Below are positions 20,968 through 32,091 of a stretch of DNA of 57,750 nt, piece by piece. The position numbers were made by a program, and so were the translations under genes. This stretch comes from Burkholderiales bacterium (lineage in GTDB: Bacteria > Pseudomonadota > Gammaproteobacteria > Burkholderiales > Burkholderiaceae_C), in assembly GCA_016191995.1 (NCBI GenBank), contig JACPVA010000065.1, forward strand, positions 1 to 57,750, read 5' to 3'. The notes beneath the pieces were generated by a model that made no database searches, was not told the DNA's origin, and saw only the letters and a list, made by a program, of their open reading frames with translations. Numbering within the stretch: the stretch's first letter is position 1; the number at the start of each line of letters is the position of its first letter.

Positions 20968-22040
20968 TGACGATGGCGCGCATCGACCTGCTGAAGCTGC
21001 GCCACAGCTACCGCGCCGATCCGCGGGACGACGCCGACTATGCGCTGCGCCGCCTCGACCTGCGCTGGAGCGACGGCGGCGCCTACGCGCTGCTCGGCCC
21101 CTCGGGCTGCGGCAAGACGACGCTGCTGAACCTGATCTCCGGCCTGCTGCAGCCGACCGAGGGCTCGATCGCGTTCGACGGGCACGACGTCACCGCGCTG
21201 CCGCCTGGCGCGCGCAATATCGCGCAGGTCTTCCAGTTTCCGGTCGTCTACGACACGATGACGGTCTTCGACAACCTCGCGTTCCCGCTGCGCAACCGCC
21301 ATGTGCCCGAGGCCGAGGTGCGGCGCCGGGTGCAGGAGATCGCGGCGATGCTCGACCTGTCGGACCGGCTGGCGACGCGCGCGCAGGGGCTGACCGCCGA
21401 CGTCAAGCAGAAGATCTCGATGGGCCGCGGGCTGGTCCGCGCCGACGTCGCGGCGATCCTGTTCGACGAGCCGCTGACCGTGATCGACCCGCACCTGAAG
21501 TGGCGGCTGCGCGGCAAGCTCAAGGAGCTGCACCAGCGCGTCGGGCTGACGATGATCTACGTCACGCACGACCAGACCGAGGCGCTGACCTTCGCCGACC
21601 AGGTCGTCGTGATGAACGACGGCGTGGTGGTCCAGGCCGGCACGCCGGTCGAGCTCTTCGAGCGCCCGCAGCATACCTTCGTCGGCCACTTCATCGGTTC
21701 TCCGGGGATGAACCTGCTGCCGTGCGAGGTCACGGGCGGCGTCGCGCGGCTCGCCGGGCAGCCGGTGGCGACCGCGAGCGCTCCGCGGCCGCCGGCCGGC
21801 GCAGCGCGGCTTCAGCTCGGCGTGCGGCCGGAGTTCGTCCGTTTTGCCGAGGACGGGCTGCCGGTGGCGGTGGAGGCGGTGCGCGACATCGGCCGCTACC
21901 GCATCGCCGACCTGCGCTGGCGCGAGCATGCGTTGAAGGTGCTGGTCGGCGAGGGCCAGCCGCTGCCGGCCGAACGCGGCTTCGTCGCCTTCGACCCGGC
22001 GCGCACGCAGGTCTACGCCGACGGCTGGATCGTGACCTGA
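20967..22040 (+). CDS. glpT: GlpT, second ATPase subunit of the glycerol ABC transporter
   Basis: 357 residues. Walker A is canonical (GPSGCGKTTLL), as are Walker B (AAILFDEPLTVIDPH) and the H-loop (IYVTHDQTEAL). The LSGGQ signature is lost, however, and reads LTADVKQKISMGRGLVR. It is therefore complementary to GlpS: one subunit brings the good signature, the other the good nucleotide site. A TOBE-type C-terminal domain follows. The name refers to the ABC-transporter GlpT and not to the glycerol-3-phosphate antiporter. Confidence 0.88.
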   Translation: MTMARIDLLKLRHSYRADPRDDADYALRRLDLRWSDGGAYALLGPSGCGKTTLLNLISGLLQPTEGSIAFDGHDVTALPPGARNIAQVFQFPVVYDTMTVFDNLAFPLRNRHVPEAEVRRRVQEIAAMLDLSDRLATRAQGLTADVKQKISMGRGLVRADVAAILFDEPLTVIDPHLKWRLRGKLKELHQRVGLTMIYVTHDQTEALTFADQVVVMNDGVVVQAGTPVELFERPQHTFVGHFIGSPGMNLLPCEVTGGVARLAGQPVATASAPRPPAGAARLQLGVRPEFVRFAEDGLPVAVEAVRDIGRYRIADLRWREHALKVLVGEGQPLPAERGFVAFDPARTQVYADGWIVT

Positions 22041-22054
22041 ACCGCGGCGACGCG

Positions 22055-22924
<870 letters not shown>

Positions 22925-22982
22925 GACAGGCTCGCCACGGCGGCGCGTCGATCCGCGAGCGCAGGGTGCGGAGGGCCCGGCG

Positions 22983-23786
<804 letters not shown>

Positions 23787-23791
23787 AATGA

Positions 23792-23868
23792 GGCCCCCAC
23801 GCTCACGGCGTTCGCTGCCCCCCGAGGGGGCGCTTGCTGCGGACCGGCGAAGCCGGATCCGCGCAAGG
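23792..23868. repeat. Hairpin-rich intergenic repeat after glpQ
   Basis: Two stem-loops in a row: CCCCC/GGGGG around 23818-23831, then a bulged stem of about 15 bp (CTTGC...GCGGACCGGC / GCCGGATCCGC...GCAAG) at 23834-23866. The first half (GGCCCCCACGCTCAC, then TTCGCTGCCCCCCGAGG) resembles a short intergenic repeat I recall as common in Comamonadaceae and relatives. It may act as an attenuator between the transporter genes and the DUF2160 gene. Confidence 0.55.
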
Positions 23869-23918
23869 GCGTGGCTGGGCCGGTTTCATGCGTCGCGGGT
23901 GGCGTGGTCGCGCCATGG

Positions 23919-24224
23919 ATGACTGAGATGCAAGAGTCTGCGGGGATCCTCGGCTGGATGGCCTGGACCTGGCACACGGCGGTCTTCTGGTCCTGCATCG
24001 CGGCGTTGCTGCTGGGCATGGGCGTGTGGGAGTGGCTGCGCCCGGGAGGTGCGCCGCGGCGCGGGGTGCTCGGGCTGACGACGACGCGTGGCGACCGGCT
24101 GTTCATCTCGCTGCTCGCCGCCGGCTACCTGCACCTGCTGTGGCTGGCGCTGCTGGGCACACCGCTGTGGGGCGCGAGCGCGGCCTCGCTCGTGCTCGCG
24201 CTGCTCGTCTTCCGCTACGTCTGA
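23919..24224 (+). CDS. DUF2160-family small membrane protein of the glp operon
   Basis: About 101 residues with three predicted membrane segments (GILGWMAWTWHTAVFWSCIAALLLGMG, then two in the C-terminal half) and a cytoplasmic loop GLTTTRGDRLFISLLA. Proteins of this family often follow glpVSTPQ in Proteobacteria, so a role with the glycerol transporter is likely but undefined. The start is uncertain: ATG at 23919 or 23928 both precede the first membrane segment. Confidence 0.7.
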   Translation: MTEMQESAGILGWMAWTWHTAVFWSCIAALLLGMGVWEWLRPGGAPRRGVLGLTTTRGDRLFISLLAAGYLHLLWLALLGTPLWGASAASLVLALLVFRYV

Positions 24225-24342
24225 GCGCCCCAGGGCCGGCTGCACCGGGTCCGACTGCCGTGCGGTTGAGTCGCCTCGCGGCGGCACGGCGACGACCCGA
24301 GGCCGACCGGCCGCGTGCGGCACTCGGGCACACTCCAGGCCC

Positions 24343-25332
24343 GTGCACGCCCGCTCCGACCTGATCGCCGGCACCGGCTTCGCGCTCGCCGCCGGCCTAG
24401 CCTGGGGGCTGGTCTTCGTCGCCCCGCTGCTGCTGCCGCATTACCCGGCGCTGCTGCTGTCGTGCGCGCGCTACCTCGCCTTCGGGCTGATCGCGCTGCC
24501 GCTGGCGCTGCTCGACCGGCGCGAGCTGGCGCGGCTGGCGCGCGCGGACTGGATCGAGGCGCTGAAGCTGTCGCTGGTCGGCAACCTGCTGTACTACGCC
24601 TGCCTGGCGGCGGCGATCCAGCGTGCCGGCGCGCCGCTGCCGACGATGATCATCGGCACGCTGCCGGTCGTGATCGCGATCGTCGCCAACCGGCGCCGCT
24701 CGGCGGCGGTGCGCTCGCGCGACGGCACGCTGCCGTGGCGGCGCCTGCTGCCGTCGCTGGCGCTGATCGGCGCCGGCATCGCGCTCGTCAACCGCGCAGA
24801 GTGGGCGCAGCTCGGCGCCGGCGCCGAGCCAGGCCGCTATGCCGTCGGCGCGCTGCTGGCGCTGGGCGCGGTCGCCTGCTGGACCTGGTATCCGATCCGC
24901 AACGCCGACTGGCTGCGCGCGCACCCGGGCCGCAGCCCGCGCGCCTGGGCGACTGCCCAGGGGCTCGCCACGCTGCCGCTGGCGGCCGTCGGCTACGCGC
25001 TGTTCGCGGCCTGGAGCGGCGGGTCCGGGAGCGCCTTCCCGCTGCCGCTCGGGCCGGATCCGCTGCGATTTCTCGGTCTGATGTTCGCGATCGGCCTGCT
25101 CGCCTCGTGGCTGGGGACGCTGTGCTGGAACGAGGCCAGCCAGCGCCTGCCGCCGGCCCTGTCGGGGCAGCTGATCGTGTTCGAGACGCTGGCCGCGCTG
25201 GCCTACGCGTTCGCGCTGCGCGGCCGCATGCCCGATGCGGCGGCCGCCGCCGGCATCGCCTTGCTGGTCGGTGGCGTGGTCTGGGCGCTGCAGGCGCGGC
25301 CTGTGGCGGGGGCGCCGGCGGGGGCGCATTGA
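24343..25332 (+). CDS. EamA/DMT-superfamily transporter
   Basis: 329 residues with ten membrane segments in two EamA repeats: the first begins GTGFALAAGLAWGLVFVAPLLL, the second VGALLALGAVACWTWYPIRNADW. Family members are mostly exporters of amino acids or metabolites, and the substrate is not apparent. The GTG at 24343 was chosen because it precedes the first membrane segment by six residues. The 118-bp gap before it has no clear promoter. Confidence 0.85.
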   Translation: MHARSDLIAGTGFALAAGLAWGLVFVAPLLLPHYPALLLSCARYLAFGLIALPLALLDRRELARLARADWIEALKLSLVGNLLYYACLAAAIQRAGAPLPTMIIGTLPVVIAIVANRRRSAAVRSRDGTLPWRRLLPSLALIGAGIALVNRAEWAQLGAGAEPGRYAVGALLALGAVACWTWYPIRNADWLRAHPGRSPRAWATAQGLATLPLAAVGYALFAAWSGGSGSAFPLPLGPDPLRFLGLMFAIGLLASWLGTLCWNEASQRLPPALSGQLIVFETLAALAYAFALRGRMPDAAAAAGIALLVGGVVWALQARPVAGAPAGAH

Positions 25333-25465
25333 GCGCTTCGGCCGAGGATGCGGCGCCGCCTGGCGACGCTGCCGCCCGCGTACCGGACCCGCCGGTGGCG
25401 CGTCGCCGGCACGGTCACCGCAGGCCGTCAGCGAGGCCTGCGCTCGCGTGCGATAGGCTCGGCGC

Positions 25466-27292
25466 ATGACCTTCCCACTCGACTGGCTCGCGCTCGGAGC
25501 GCTGTCCGGCCATGGCGTGCTGATGCTCGTCTTCACGCTCGTGGTCTTCGCCGCCTTCGTGTCGGACCGGCTGGAGATCGGCACCGTGTGCCTGGCGGTG
25601 CTGATCCTGCTGCCGGCGCTGTTCTTCGTCTTCCCGATGCCGGGGGTCGAGCCCTACCGCTTCTTCGGTGGCTTCGGCCACCCGGCGCTGGTCGCGATCT
25701 GCTCGCTGATGATCCTCGGCCGCTCGCTGCTGCTGACCGGCGCGCTCGACCCGGCGGCGCGCCAGCTCGCGTGGCTGGTGGCGCGCGCGCCGTGGCTGGC
25801 GCTGCTGCTGGTGCTGGTCGGGGCGGCGGCGATGTCCGGGTTCGTCAACGACACGCCGCTCGTCGTGCTGCTGATCCCGCTGCTGACGACGGCGCTACGG
25901 CGCGCCGGGCGCGCGCCGGCCTTCATGCTGATGCCGATGAACCACGCGGTGCTGATCGGCGGCATGTCGACGACGATCGGCACCTCGACCAACGTGATCG
26001 TCGTCTCGCTGGCCGCCGGGCTGGGCGTGCCGGCATTCGGCATGTTCGATTTCTACCCCATCGTGGCGGTGGCGGCGCTGCCGGCGCTGGCCTACCTGTG
26101 GCTGGTCGCGCCGTGGCTGCTGCGCGATGTCGCCCCGGCGCAGCCGGTGCAGGCGCAGCCGGTCTTCGATGCCGAGCTGCGCGTGCTCGACGGCTCGCCG
26201 CTGGATGGCGCGACCGTGCGCACCGCGCTGCGCCGCACCGGGGGGCGGATGCCGCTGCGCCAGATCCGGCGCGCCGAGGGCACGCTGGCCGCGCCGCTGC
26301 CGGCGCTGGTGCTGCGGGCCGGCGACCGCCTGGTCGTGCGCGACACCGCCGAGCACCTCAAGGAATACGAGGCGCGGCTCGGCGCGCCGCTGCACGATTT
26401 CGACGGCGCCGGCAGTGCGCCGCTGGACCTGGTCGCCGCGCAGCTCGTCGTCACGCCGCAGTCGCCGCTGGTCGGCCGCACGGTGCGTGGCGAGCGGCTG
26501 CAGGAGAAGTACCAGCTGACGCTGATCGGATTGCGCCGGGCGCGCGACTCGGACGAGGCGCCGCCGGCGATGGAACACCTCGCCGACCTGCGCGTCGAGC
26601 CGGGTGACGTGCTGCTGCTGCAGGGGCACGCGGACGCCGTGCGCACGCTGCAAAGCGACGGCGTGGCGCTGATGCTCGACGAGCGGCTGGCGCTGCCGCG
26701 GCGGCGCAAGTCGCCGCTGGCGCTGCTGACGCTGGCCGGCGTCGTGCTGGCGGCCGGCGTCGGCGGGGTGCCGATCGCGCTGGCGGCGATGGTCGGCGTG
26801 CTCGTGCTGCTGGTCACGCGCACGCTGGCGTGGCAGGAGGTCGGCTCGTCGCTGTCGGTCAACGTCGTGCTGCTGGTGGCGGCGAGCCTGGCGCTGGGCG
26901 ATGCGCTGGGCGTGACCGGCGGCACCTCCGCGGTCGCGCGCGGGCTGGTCGCGGTCGTCGAGGGCATGCCTGCGGCGTGGGCGCTGGCGGCGCTGATGGG
27001 GCTGATGGGGCTGCTGACCAACTTCGTCAGCAACAACGCGGCGGCGGCGGTCGGCACGCCGCTGGCGGTCGAGATGGCGCGCACGCTCGGCGTCACGCCC
27101 GAGCCCTTCGTGCTGGCAGTGCTGTTCGGCTGCAACCTCAGCTTCGTCACGCCGATGGCCTACCAGACCAACCTGCTGGTGATGAACGTCGCCGGCTACG
27201 CCTTCCGCGACTTCGTCCGCGTCGGCGCGCCGCTGTTCGCGATGATGTGGGTCGCGCTGTCGGTGCTGCTGGCGCGCCACTTCGGGCTCTGA
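25466..27292 (+). CDS. SLC13/DASS-type carrier with internal TrkA-C (RCK_C) domains
   Basis: 608 residues. There are two membrane halves (about 10-225 and 415-608) with ion/substrate-binding re-entrant motifs: NDTPLVVLLIPLL and MSTTIGTSTNVIVV in the first, TNFVSNNAAAAVGTPLAVEMA and TPMAYQTNLLVMNVAGY in the second. Between them lie two TrkA-C-like ligand-sensing domains (about 230-400; LRAGDRLVVRD and VEPGDVLLLQG). Relatives carry sulfate, dicarboxylates or other anions with Na+. The substrate is not determinable here. Confidence 0.88.
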   Translation: MTFPLDWLALGALSGHGVLMLVFTLVVFAAFVSDRLEIGTVCLAVLILLPALFFVFPMPGVEPYRFFGGFGHPALVAICSLMILGRSLLLTGALDPAARQLAWLVARAPWLALLLVLVGAAAMSGFVNDTPLVVLLIPLLTTALRRAGRAPAFMLMPMNHAVLIGGMSTTIGTSTNVIVVSLAAGLGVPAFGMFDFYPIVAVAALPALAYLWLVAPWLLRDVAPAQPVQAQPVFDAELRVLDGSPLDGATVRTALRRTGGRMPLRQIRRAEGTLAAPLPALVLRAGDRLVVRDTAEHLKEYEARLGAPLHDFDGAGSAPLDLVAAQLVVTPQSPLVGRTVRGERLQEKYQLTLIGLRRARDSDEAPPAMEHLADLRVEPGDVLLLQGHADAVRTLQSDGVALMLDERLALPRRRKSPLALLTLAGVVLAAGVGGVPIALAAMVGVLVLLVTRTLAWQEVGSSLSVNVVLLVAASLALGDALGVTGGTSAVARGLVAVVEGMPAAWALAALMGLMGLLTNFVSNNAAAAVGTPLAVEMARTLGVTPEPFVLAVLFGCNLSFVTPMAYQTNLLVMNVAGYAFRDFVRVGAPLFAMMWVALSVLLARHFGL

Positions 27293-27322
27293 ACCTGGCC
27301 CCGGGCGACCGCCGGCGCCGCT

Positions 27323-28504
27323 TCAGCGCCGCTGCAGCACCAGCCCCTTGAGGTATTCGCCCTCGGGGAAGCACAGCGTGCCGGCATGGTCGGGGGCGGC
27401 CTGCAGGCGGCCGAGGATGCGCGCGTCGACGCCGGCGTCGACCGCCGCGCCGGCGACGATCTTGTGGAACAGCGAGGCGTCGATGCCACCCGAGCACGAG
27501 AAGCTCAGCAGCAGCCCGCCCGGCGCCAGCAGCGGCAGCGCGAGCCGGTTGAGGTCCTTGTAGGCGCGCGCCGCGCGCTCGGCGTGCGCCGCAGTCGGCG
27601 CGAGCTTGGGCGGGTCCAGCACGATCGCGTCCCAGCGCCGGCCGGCGGCGCGTGCCTCGCGCAGGAAGCGGTTGACGTCGGCCTCGACCACCTCGCAGGC
27701 GCCCTCGCCGTGGCCGTTCAGCCGCAGGTGCTCGCCGAGCAGCGCCAGCGCCGGCGCCGACGAGTCGACGCTGGTCACGCTGGCCGCGCCGCCGGCCAGC
27801 GCCGCCAGCGTAAAGCCGCCGGTGTGGCAGAAGCCGTCGAGCACCGACGCGCAGCCGAACTGGCGCACGAGCTGCGCGAAGCGCGCGCGGTTGTCGCGCT
27901 GGTCGAGGTAGCAGCCGGTCTTGTGCCCGTGCTCGATGTCCAGCGTCAGCCGCCAGCCATGCTCGGCGATCGCGAGCCTCGTCGGCCCGTCGCCGCGCAG
28001 CCAGCCGCGGCGCTCCGGCAGCCCTTCGAGCGCGCGCACCGCGGCGTCGGATCGCTCGTACAGCCGCGCGCAGCCGGCCGCCGCGACGAGCGCGTCGGCG
28101 ATCGCATCGCGCCAGCGCTCGACGCCGGCAGCGCCGAACTGCGCCACCAGCGTGTCGGCGTAGCGGTCGACGACCAGCCCCGGCAGGCCGTCGGCCTCGC
28201 CGTGCACGAGGCGCATGCCGTCGCTCGCGATCGCCAGCTTCGCGCGCGCGGCGACCGACTCGGCGATGCGGCGGGCGAAGAACCCGCGGTCGATCCGCTC
28301 GGCCTCGTCGAAGCTCCACGCGCGCAGCCGGATCGCCGAGCGCGGGCTGTACGCGGCCCAGGCGAGGAAGGCGCCGTCGTGCGCCTCGACGCGGACCGTC
28401 TCGCCGGGGTCGGCGCCGCCGCGCTCGATCGCGCCGTCGAAGACCCAGGGGTGGTGGCGTTGCAGCGCGCGCTCGCGTCCCTCGCGCAGGCGGATCGTCT
28501 TCAT
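27323..28504 (-). CDS. rlmI: RlmI-type class I SAM-dependent rRNA methyltransferase
   Basis: 393 residues. An N-terminal PUA domain (KTIRLREGRERALQRHHPWVF) is followed by a central RlmI-specific region and a Rossmann methyltransferase domain with SVLDGFCHTGGFTLAALAGG (SAM site) and the catalytic WDAIVLDPPKLAP. The C-terminal SFSCSGG carries the family's conserved Cys region. E. coli RlmI makes m5C1962 in 23S rRNA; the same reaction is expected here. It overlaps nothing and lies 19 bp after the xerC stop in the same direction. Confidence 0.9.
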   Translation of the reverse strand: MKTIRLREGRERALQRHHPWVFDGAIERGGADPGETVRVEAHDGAFLAWAAYSPRSAIRLRAWSFDEAERIDRGFFARRIAESVAARAKLAIASDGMRLVHGEADGLPGLVVDRYADTLVAQFGAAGVERWRDAIADALVAAAGCARLYERSDAAVRALEGLPERRGWLRGDGPTRLAIAEHGWRLTLDIEHGHKTGCYLDQRDNRARFAQLVRQFGCASVLDGFCHTGGFTLAALAGGAASVTSVDSSAPALALLGEHLRLNGHGEGACEVVEADVNRFLREARAAGRRWDAIVLDPPKLAPTAAHAERAARAYKDLNRLALPLLAPGGLLLSFSCSGGIDASLFHKIVAGAAVDAGVDARILGRLQAAPDHAGTLCFPEGEYLKGLVLQRR

Positions 28505-28523
28505 CGCGCGGCCGCCCGCGTCA

Positions 28524-29489
28524 TCAGGGTTTGCGCTTCGCGCGCGGGTGCGCGGCGTCGTAGACGCGCGCCAGGTGCTGGAAGTCCAGCCGCGTGTAGA
28601 CCTGGGTCGTCGCGATCTGCGCGTGGCCGAGCAGCTCCTGGACCGCGCGCAGGTCGCCGCTGGACTGCAGCAGGTGCGACGCGAAGCTGTGGCGCAGCAT
28701 GTGCGGGTACACATGCGTCGGCACGCCGGCGGCGATCGCCAGCGCCTTCAGCCGCGCGCGCAGCTGCCCTGTGCTCAGCCGCGTGCCGCGCCGGCCGACG
28801 AAGAGCGCCGGCTCGTCGGCGGCTGCGATCCGCCCGCGCAGCGCGCGCCATGCGGCGAGTGCCGCCAGCGCGGCGCGGCCGACCGGCACGCTGCGCCGCT
28901 TGCTGCCCTTGCCGAGCACATGCGCGCTGGCGTCGGCGTCGTCGATCCAGCCGGCGGCGGCCGGCGACGCCACCGCATCGAGCCCGACCAGCTCGCCGAC
29001 GCGCAGCCCGCAACCGTACAGCAGCTCGACGATCGTGTGGTCGCGCGCCGCGAGCACCGGGTCGGCGCTGTCGGGGCCGCGGTATTCGGCCAGCGCCACC
29101 GCCTGGTCGACCGCGAGTGCCTTCGGCAGCGGGCGCGCCGCCTTGGGCGCGCGCACGCCGTCGACCGGGTTCAGCACCGGCGCGCCGGTGCCGCCCTCGC
29201 GGGCCCACCAGCGGTACAGCCCGCGCCAGGCGGAGAGCTGGATCGCGATGCTGCGCGGCGCCAGCCCCTGGCGGTGCAGCCGCGCGGCCCAGCCGCGCAC
29301 GTGCTGCGGCTGCACCGCCGCCAGCGCGACGCCGGCCTCGTCGGCCAGGCTGCGCAGCCGCGCCAGCGCATCGCGCACCAGGGCCACGCTGCGTGGCGCG
29401 AGCCGGCGCTCGACCGCGAGATGCTGCAGGTGGCGCGCGACCGGGTCGCCGGCGTCGTTCGCGTCGCCCGGCTGCACGGCGTCGGCCAT
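28524..29489 (-). CDS. xerC: XerC tyrosine recombinase
   Basis: 321 residues. An N-terminal SAM-like core-binding domain (about 15-105) is followed by the catalytic domain with all active-site residues: Arg in YGCGLRVGELVGL, Lys in LGKGSKRRSVPV, HxxR in YPHMLRHSFASHLL, His in LLGHAQIATTQ, and the nucleophilic Tyr in VYTRLD. XerC with XerD resolves chromosome dimers at dif. The order dapF-DUF484-xerC matches the conserved proteobacterial arrangement, which supports XerC over a phage integrase. Confidence 0.93.
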   Translation of the reverse strand: MADAVQPGDANDAGDPVARHLQHLAVERRLAPRSVALVRDALARLRSLADEAGVALAAVQPQHVRGWAARLHRQGLAPRSIAIQLSAWRGLYRWWAREGGTGAPVLNPVDGVRAPKAARPLPKALAVDQAVALAEYRGPDSADPVLAARDHTIVELLYGCGLRVGELVGLDAVASPAAAGWIDDADASAHVLGKGSKRRSVPVGRAALAALAAWRALRGRIAAADEPALFVGRRGTRLSTGQLRARLKALAIAAGVPTHVYPHMLRHSFASHLLQSSGDLRAVQELLGHAQIATTQVYTRLDFQHLARVYDAAHPRAKRKP

Positions 29490-29516
29490 CGACTGCCCCG
29501 TCGCACGCGGCCGCGT

Positions 29517-30209
29517 TCAGCGCGCCGGCAGCAGCCGCTCCAGCGCCGCGCTCGCGGTCTGGCCGATGCGCGCCAGGAAGTCGGTGCCCATGTCGGCCGC
29601 ATAGCGCGTCGGGTCGGGCGAGGCCAGCACGAGCAGCCCGAAGCTGCCGACCGCGGCGTCGCGGCTGCGCAGCGGGATCAACGCCATCGACGCCACCTGC
29701 TCGGGCGCCTCGAGCCAGCGCGCGGCGTCGAAGCCGCTGTTCGGGCCGCAGTAGGGATCGACGAGGCTGGCGGCGAAGATTCGCGTGTCCTCGCCGACTG
29801 GCGCCGCGAAGCCCTGGTCGGCGTAGTCCGGCGCCAGCGACCACAGCCGCAGCGCGGCCTGCGGGATCATGAACCGGCGCTGCAGCTCGTCGGTCAGCAC
29901 GGCCGGCAGCAGCCGCGGGTCGGCCGTCAGCAGCAGCGCGCGCGTCCAGGCCTGCAGCTTGTCGGCGATGGCGACGTTGTCCTGGCCGTGGCGGATCATC
30001 TCGACCAGCCTCAGCTCGAGCCCGCGCACACGCTCGCGCAGCAGCTCGATCTGCCGCTCCTGCAGCGACACCGCGCGCGCGCCATGCGGGCTGGCGAGCT
30101 GCACGGCGGCGAGCAGCTCGGCGTGGCGCTCGAAGAACGCCGGCTGGGTGGCCAGGTAGCGCGCGATGTCGTCCTCGGTCAGGCCGCGCGCAGCGGAGGT
30201 GTCGGTCAC
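29517..30209 (-). CDS. DUF484 family protein (GAF-like)
   Basis: 230 residues. The N-terminus [23 protein letters not shown] and the heptad-like [19 protein letters not shown] are family hallmarks; a GAF-like C-terminal domain (about 95-225) includes [23 protein letters not shown]. The start is a GTG that overlaps the dapF stop (GTGA), so translation is coupled. The family lies between dapF and xerC in many Proteobacteria, and no biochemical function is known to me. Confidence 0.88.
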   Translation of the reverse strand: MTDTSAARGLTEDDIARYLATQPAFFERHAELLAAVQLASPHGARAVSLQERQIELLRERVRGLELRLVEMIRHGQDNVAIADKLQAWTRALLLTADPRLLPAVLTDELQRRFMIPQAALRLWSLAPDYADQGFAAPVGEDTRIFAASLVDPYCGPNSGFDAARWLEAPEQVASMALIPLRSRDAAVGSFGLLVLASPDPTRYAADMGTDFLARIGQTASAALERLLPAR

Positions 30210-31081
30210 AGTTCGATCTCCCCTTCGAAGACGGTCTCGGCCGGGCCGGTCATGCGCACGCTCGCGCCCTCGCCGGCCCACTCGATGGTCAGCAAGCCGC
30301 CGCGCGTGGTGACGTCGACGCGCGCGTCGAGCCAGCCGGCGCGGACCCCGGCCGCCACCGCCGCGCAGGCGCCGGTGCCGCAGGCCAGCGTCTCGCCGGC
30401 GTCGCGCTCCCACACGCGCAGCTTCACCGCGCCGCGCGCGAGCACCTGCACGAAGCCGGCGTTGACGCCGCGCGCGAAGCGCGGGTGGCGCTCGATGCGC
30501 GGGCCGTCGGCGGCCACCGGCGCGGCCTCGACGTCGGCGACGCGCTGCACCGCGTGCGGGTTGCCCATCGACAGCACGGCGACCTCGACCGTCCGTGGCG
30601 CGGCCTGCCCGGCAGCGGGCGGCAGCGCCAGCGGCCACCAGTCGATGCCGCCCTCGCGCCGCGGCGCGAGCCCCGCGCTGTCGAACGGCAGCGCCGCGGG
30701 TGCGAAATCCGGCGCGCCCATGTCGACGGTCACGCGGCCGTCGGGCTGCTCGACGAGTTCCAGCATGCGGTTGACGGTGCGCACGCGCACCCGCGTCTTG
30801 TCGGTCAGCCCATGCTCGCGAACGAAGCGAACGAAGCAGCGCGCGCCGTTGCCGCAGTGCTCGACCTCGGCGCCGCTGGCGCCGTTGAAGACGCGGTAGC
30901 GGAAGTCGACCTCGGGCGACTCGGCGCGCTCGACGAGCAGGATCTGGTCGGCGCCGACGCCGAAGCGCCGGTCGCCGAGGCGCTGGAGCTGGGCGCGGTC
31001 AAGCGCCAGCCGGCCGCGCGTGGCGTCGAGCACGACGAAGTCGTTGCCCGCACCCTGCATCTTGGTAAACCGCACGCGCAT
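30206..31081 (-). CDS. dapF: Diaminopimelate epimerase
   Basis: 291 residues. The two catalytic Cys motifs are intact: [13 protein letters not shown] in the N-terminal half and [13 protein letters not shown] in the C-terminal half. The N-terminal [15 protein letters not shown] is also diagnostic. It converts LL- to meso-diaminopimelate in lysine and peptidoglycan synthesis. It lies 11 bp after the stop of the acyltransferase gene, in one leftward run lpxL-lpxL-dapF-DUF484-xerC-rlmI. Confidence 0.96.
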   Translation of the reverse strand: MRVRFTKMQGAGNDFVVLDATRGRLALDRAQLQRLGDRRFGVGADQILLVERAESPEVDFRYRVFNGASGAEVEHCGNGARCFVRFVREHGLTDKTRVRVRTVNRMLELVEQPDGRVTVDMGAPDFAPAALPFDSAGLAPRREGGIDWWPLALPPAAGQAAPRTVEVAVLSMGNPHAVQRVADVEAAPVAADGPRIERHPRFARGVNAGFVQVLARGAVKLRVWERDAGETLACGTGACAAVAAGVRAGWLDARVDVTTRGGLLTIEWAGEGASVRMTGPAETVFEGEIEL

Positions 31082-31092
31082 GATGGATCGGA

Positions 31093-32091
31093 TTATCGGC
31101 GCGCGTCGTAGACCGGCGGTTCGCCCGGCGGCCGCGTCTTGAAGCGCCGGTGCACCCACAGGTACTGCGCCGGCAGGCGGCGGACCTCGGCCTCGATCCA
31201 GGCGTTCATCGCCGCCGCATCGGCCGCGTCGTCGCCGCTCGGCCAGTGCGTCCACGCGGGCAGGAAGCGTACGCGCCAGCCCTGGCCGCCGGGCAGCATC
31301 TCGGCCAGCACCGGCTGCACGACCATGCCCAGCGTGCGCGCCATGCGCGCCGGCGCCAGCAGTGTGGCCGCGGGCACGCCGAAGAAGGGGGCGAAGATCG
31401 CCTCCTCGGCGCCAAAGTCCATGTCCGGCAGGTTGAAGAAGGCATAGCCGTGGCGCTTGATCGCGCGCACCAGCGGCAGCGCGCCCTCGCCGTGGCGCGC
31501 GAAGACCTGGCCCTGGCCGAATCGAAGCCGGCCGCGGCGCATCGCGGCATCGAACACCGCGTTGCTCTGCGGCTGGTAGATCGACCCGACGAGACGCTTC
31601 TGGAACAGCTGCGTGGCCACCCCGGCCGCGTCCAGCGCCATGAAATGCGGCACCAGCCACATCACCGGCCGCTCGCTGCGCTCGGCCAGGCCGACATCGC
31701 CCTCGACCCGGATCAGCCTTGTGAGCCGCTCGCGGCTCGAATGCCAGAGCAGGCCGCGCTCGACCAGGCTGCGGCCGAGCCAGCCGAAGTGCTCGCGCAG
31801 CAGGGCCTCGCGCGCCTCGCGGCCGAGCTCGGGCAGGCACAGCTCGAGGTTGCGCCGCGCGACGCGCCGCCGGCTGCCGCCGAGACGGTACAGCGCGGCC
31901 CCGAGCGCGCGCCCGACCGCGTCGACCCAGGCCATCGGCAGCAGGTGGACGAGCCACAGCAGCGCGACGACGACGCGCGCGGCGGCGCGCTGCGGCGCGC
32001 TGCTGCGGTCGCGCCGCCAGCGCGGCTTGCCGGCGGGACGCGGCGCGGCGTCTTGCCCGGCGGCGCCGGGGGGCGGGCCGGAGGGGTTCAT
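31093..32091 (-). CDS. LpxL/HtrB-family lipid A acyltransferase (first of two)
   Basis: 332 residues. An N-terminal membrane anchor ([24 protein letters not shown]) precedes a catalytic HX4D motif ([11 protein letters not shown]) and the LpxL-type stretches GSIYQPQSN and [12 protein letters not shown]. The C-terminus [12 protein letters not shown] is the family ending. It adds a secondary acyl chain to the lipid A precursor at the inner membrane. The ATG at 32091 overlaps the stop of the second acyltransferase. Which chain each enzyme adds cannot be said. Confidence 0.87.
   Translation of the reverse strand: MNPSGPPPGAAGQDAAPRPAGKPRWRRDRSSAPQRAAARVVVALLWLVHLLPMAWVDAVGRALGAALYRLGGSRRRVARRNLELCLPELGREAREALLREHFGWLGRSLVERGLLWHSSRERLTRLIRVEGDVGLAERSERPVMWLVPHFMALDAAGVATQLFQKRLVGSIYQPQSNAVFDAAMRRGRLRFGQGQVFARHGEGALPLVRAIKRHGYAFFNLPDMDFGAEEAIFAPFFGVPAATLLAPARMARTLGMVVQPVLAEMLPGGQGWRVRFLPAWTHWPSGDDAADAAAMNAWIEAEVRRLPAQYLWVHRRFKTRPPGEPPVYDARR

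Noticed and set aside
27386..29872. 828-residue open frame on the plus strand opposite rlmI and xerC
   Set aside because: Antisense of two genes with complete catalytic motifs; no domain visible.
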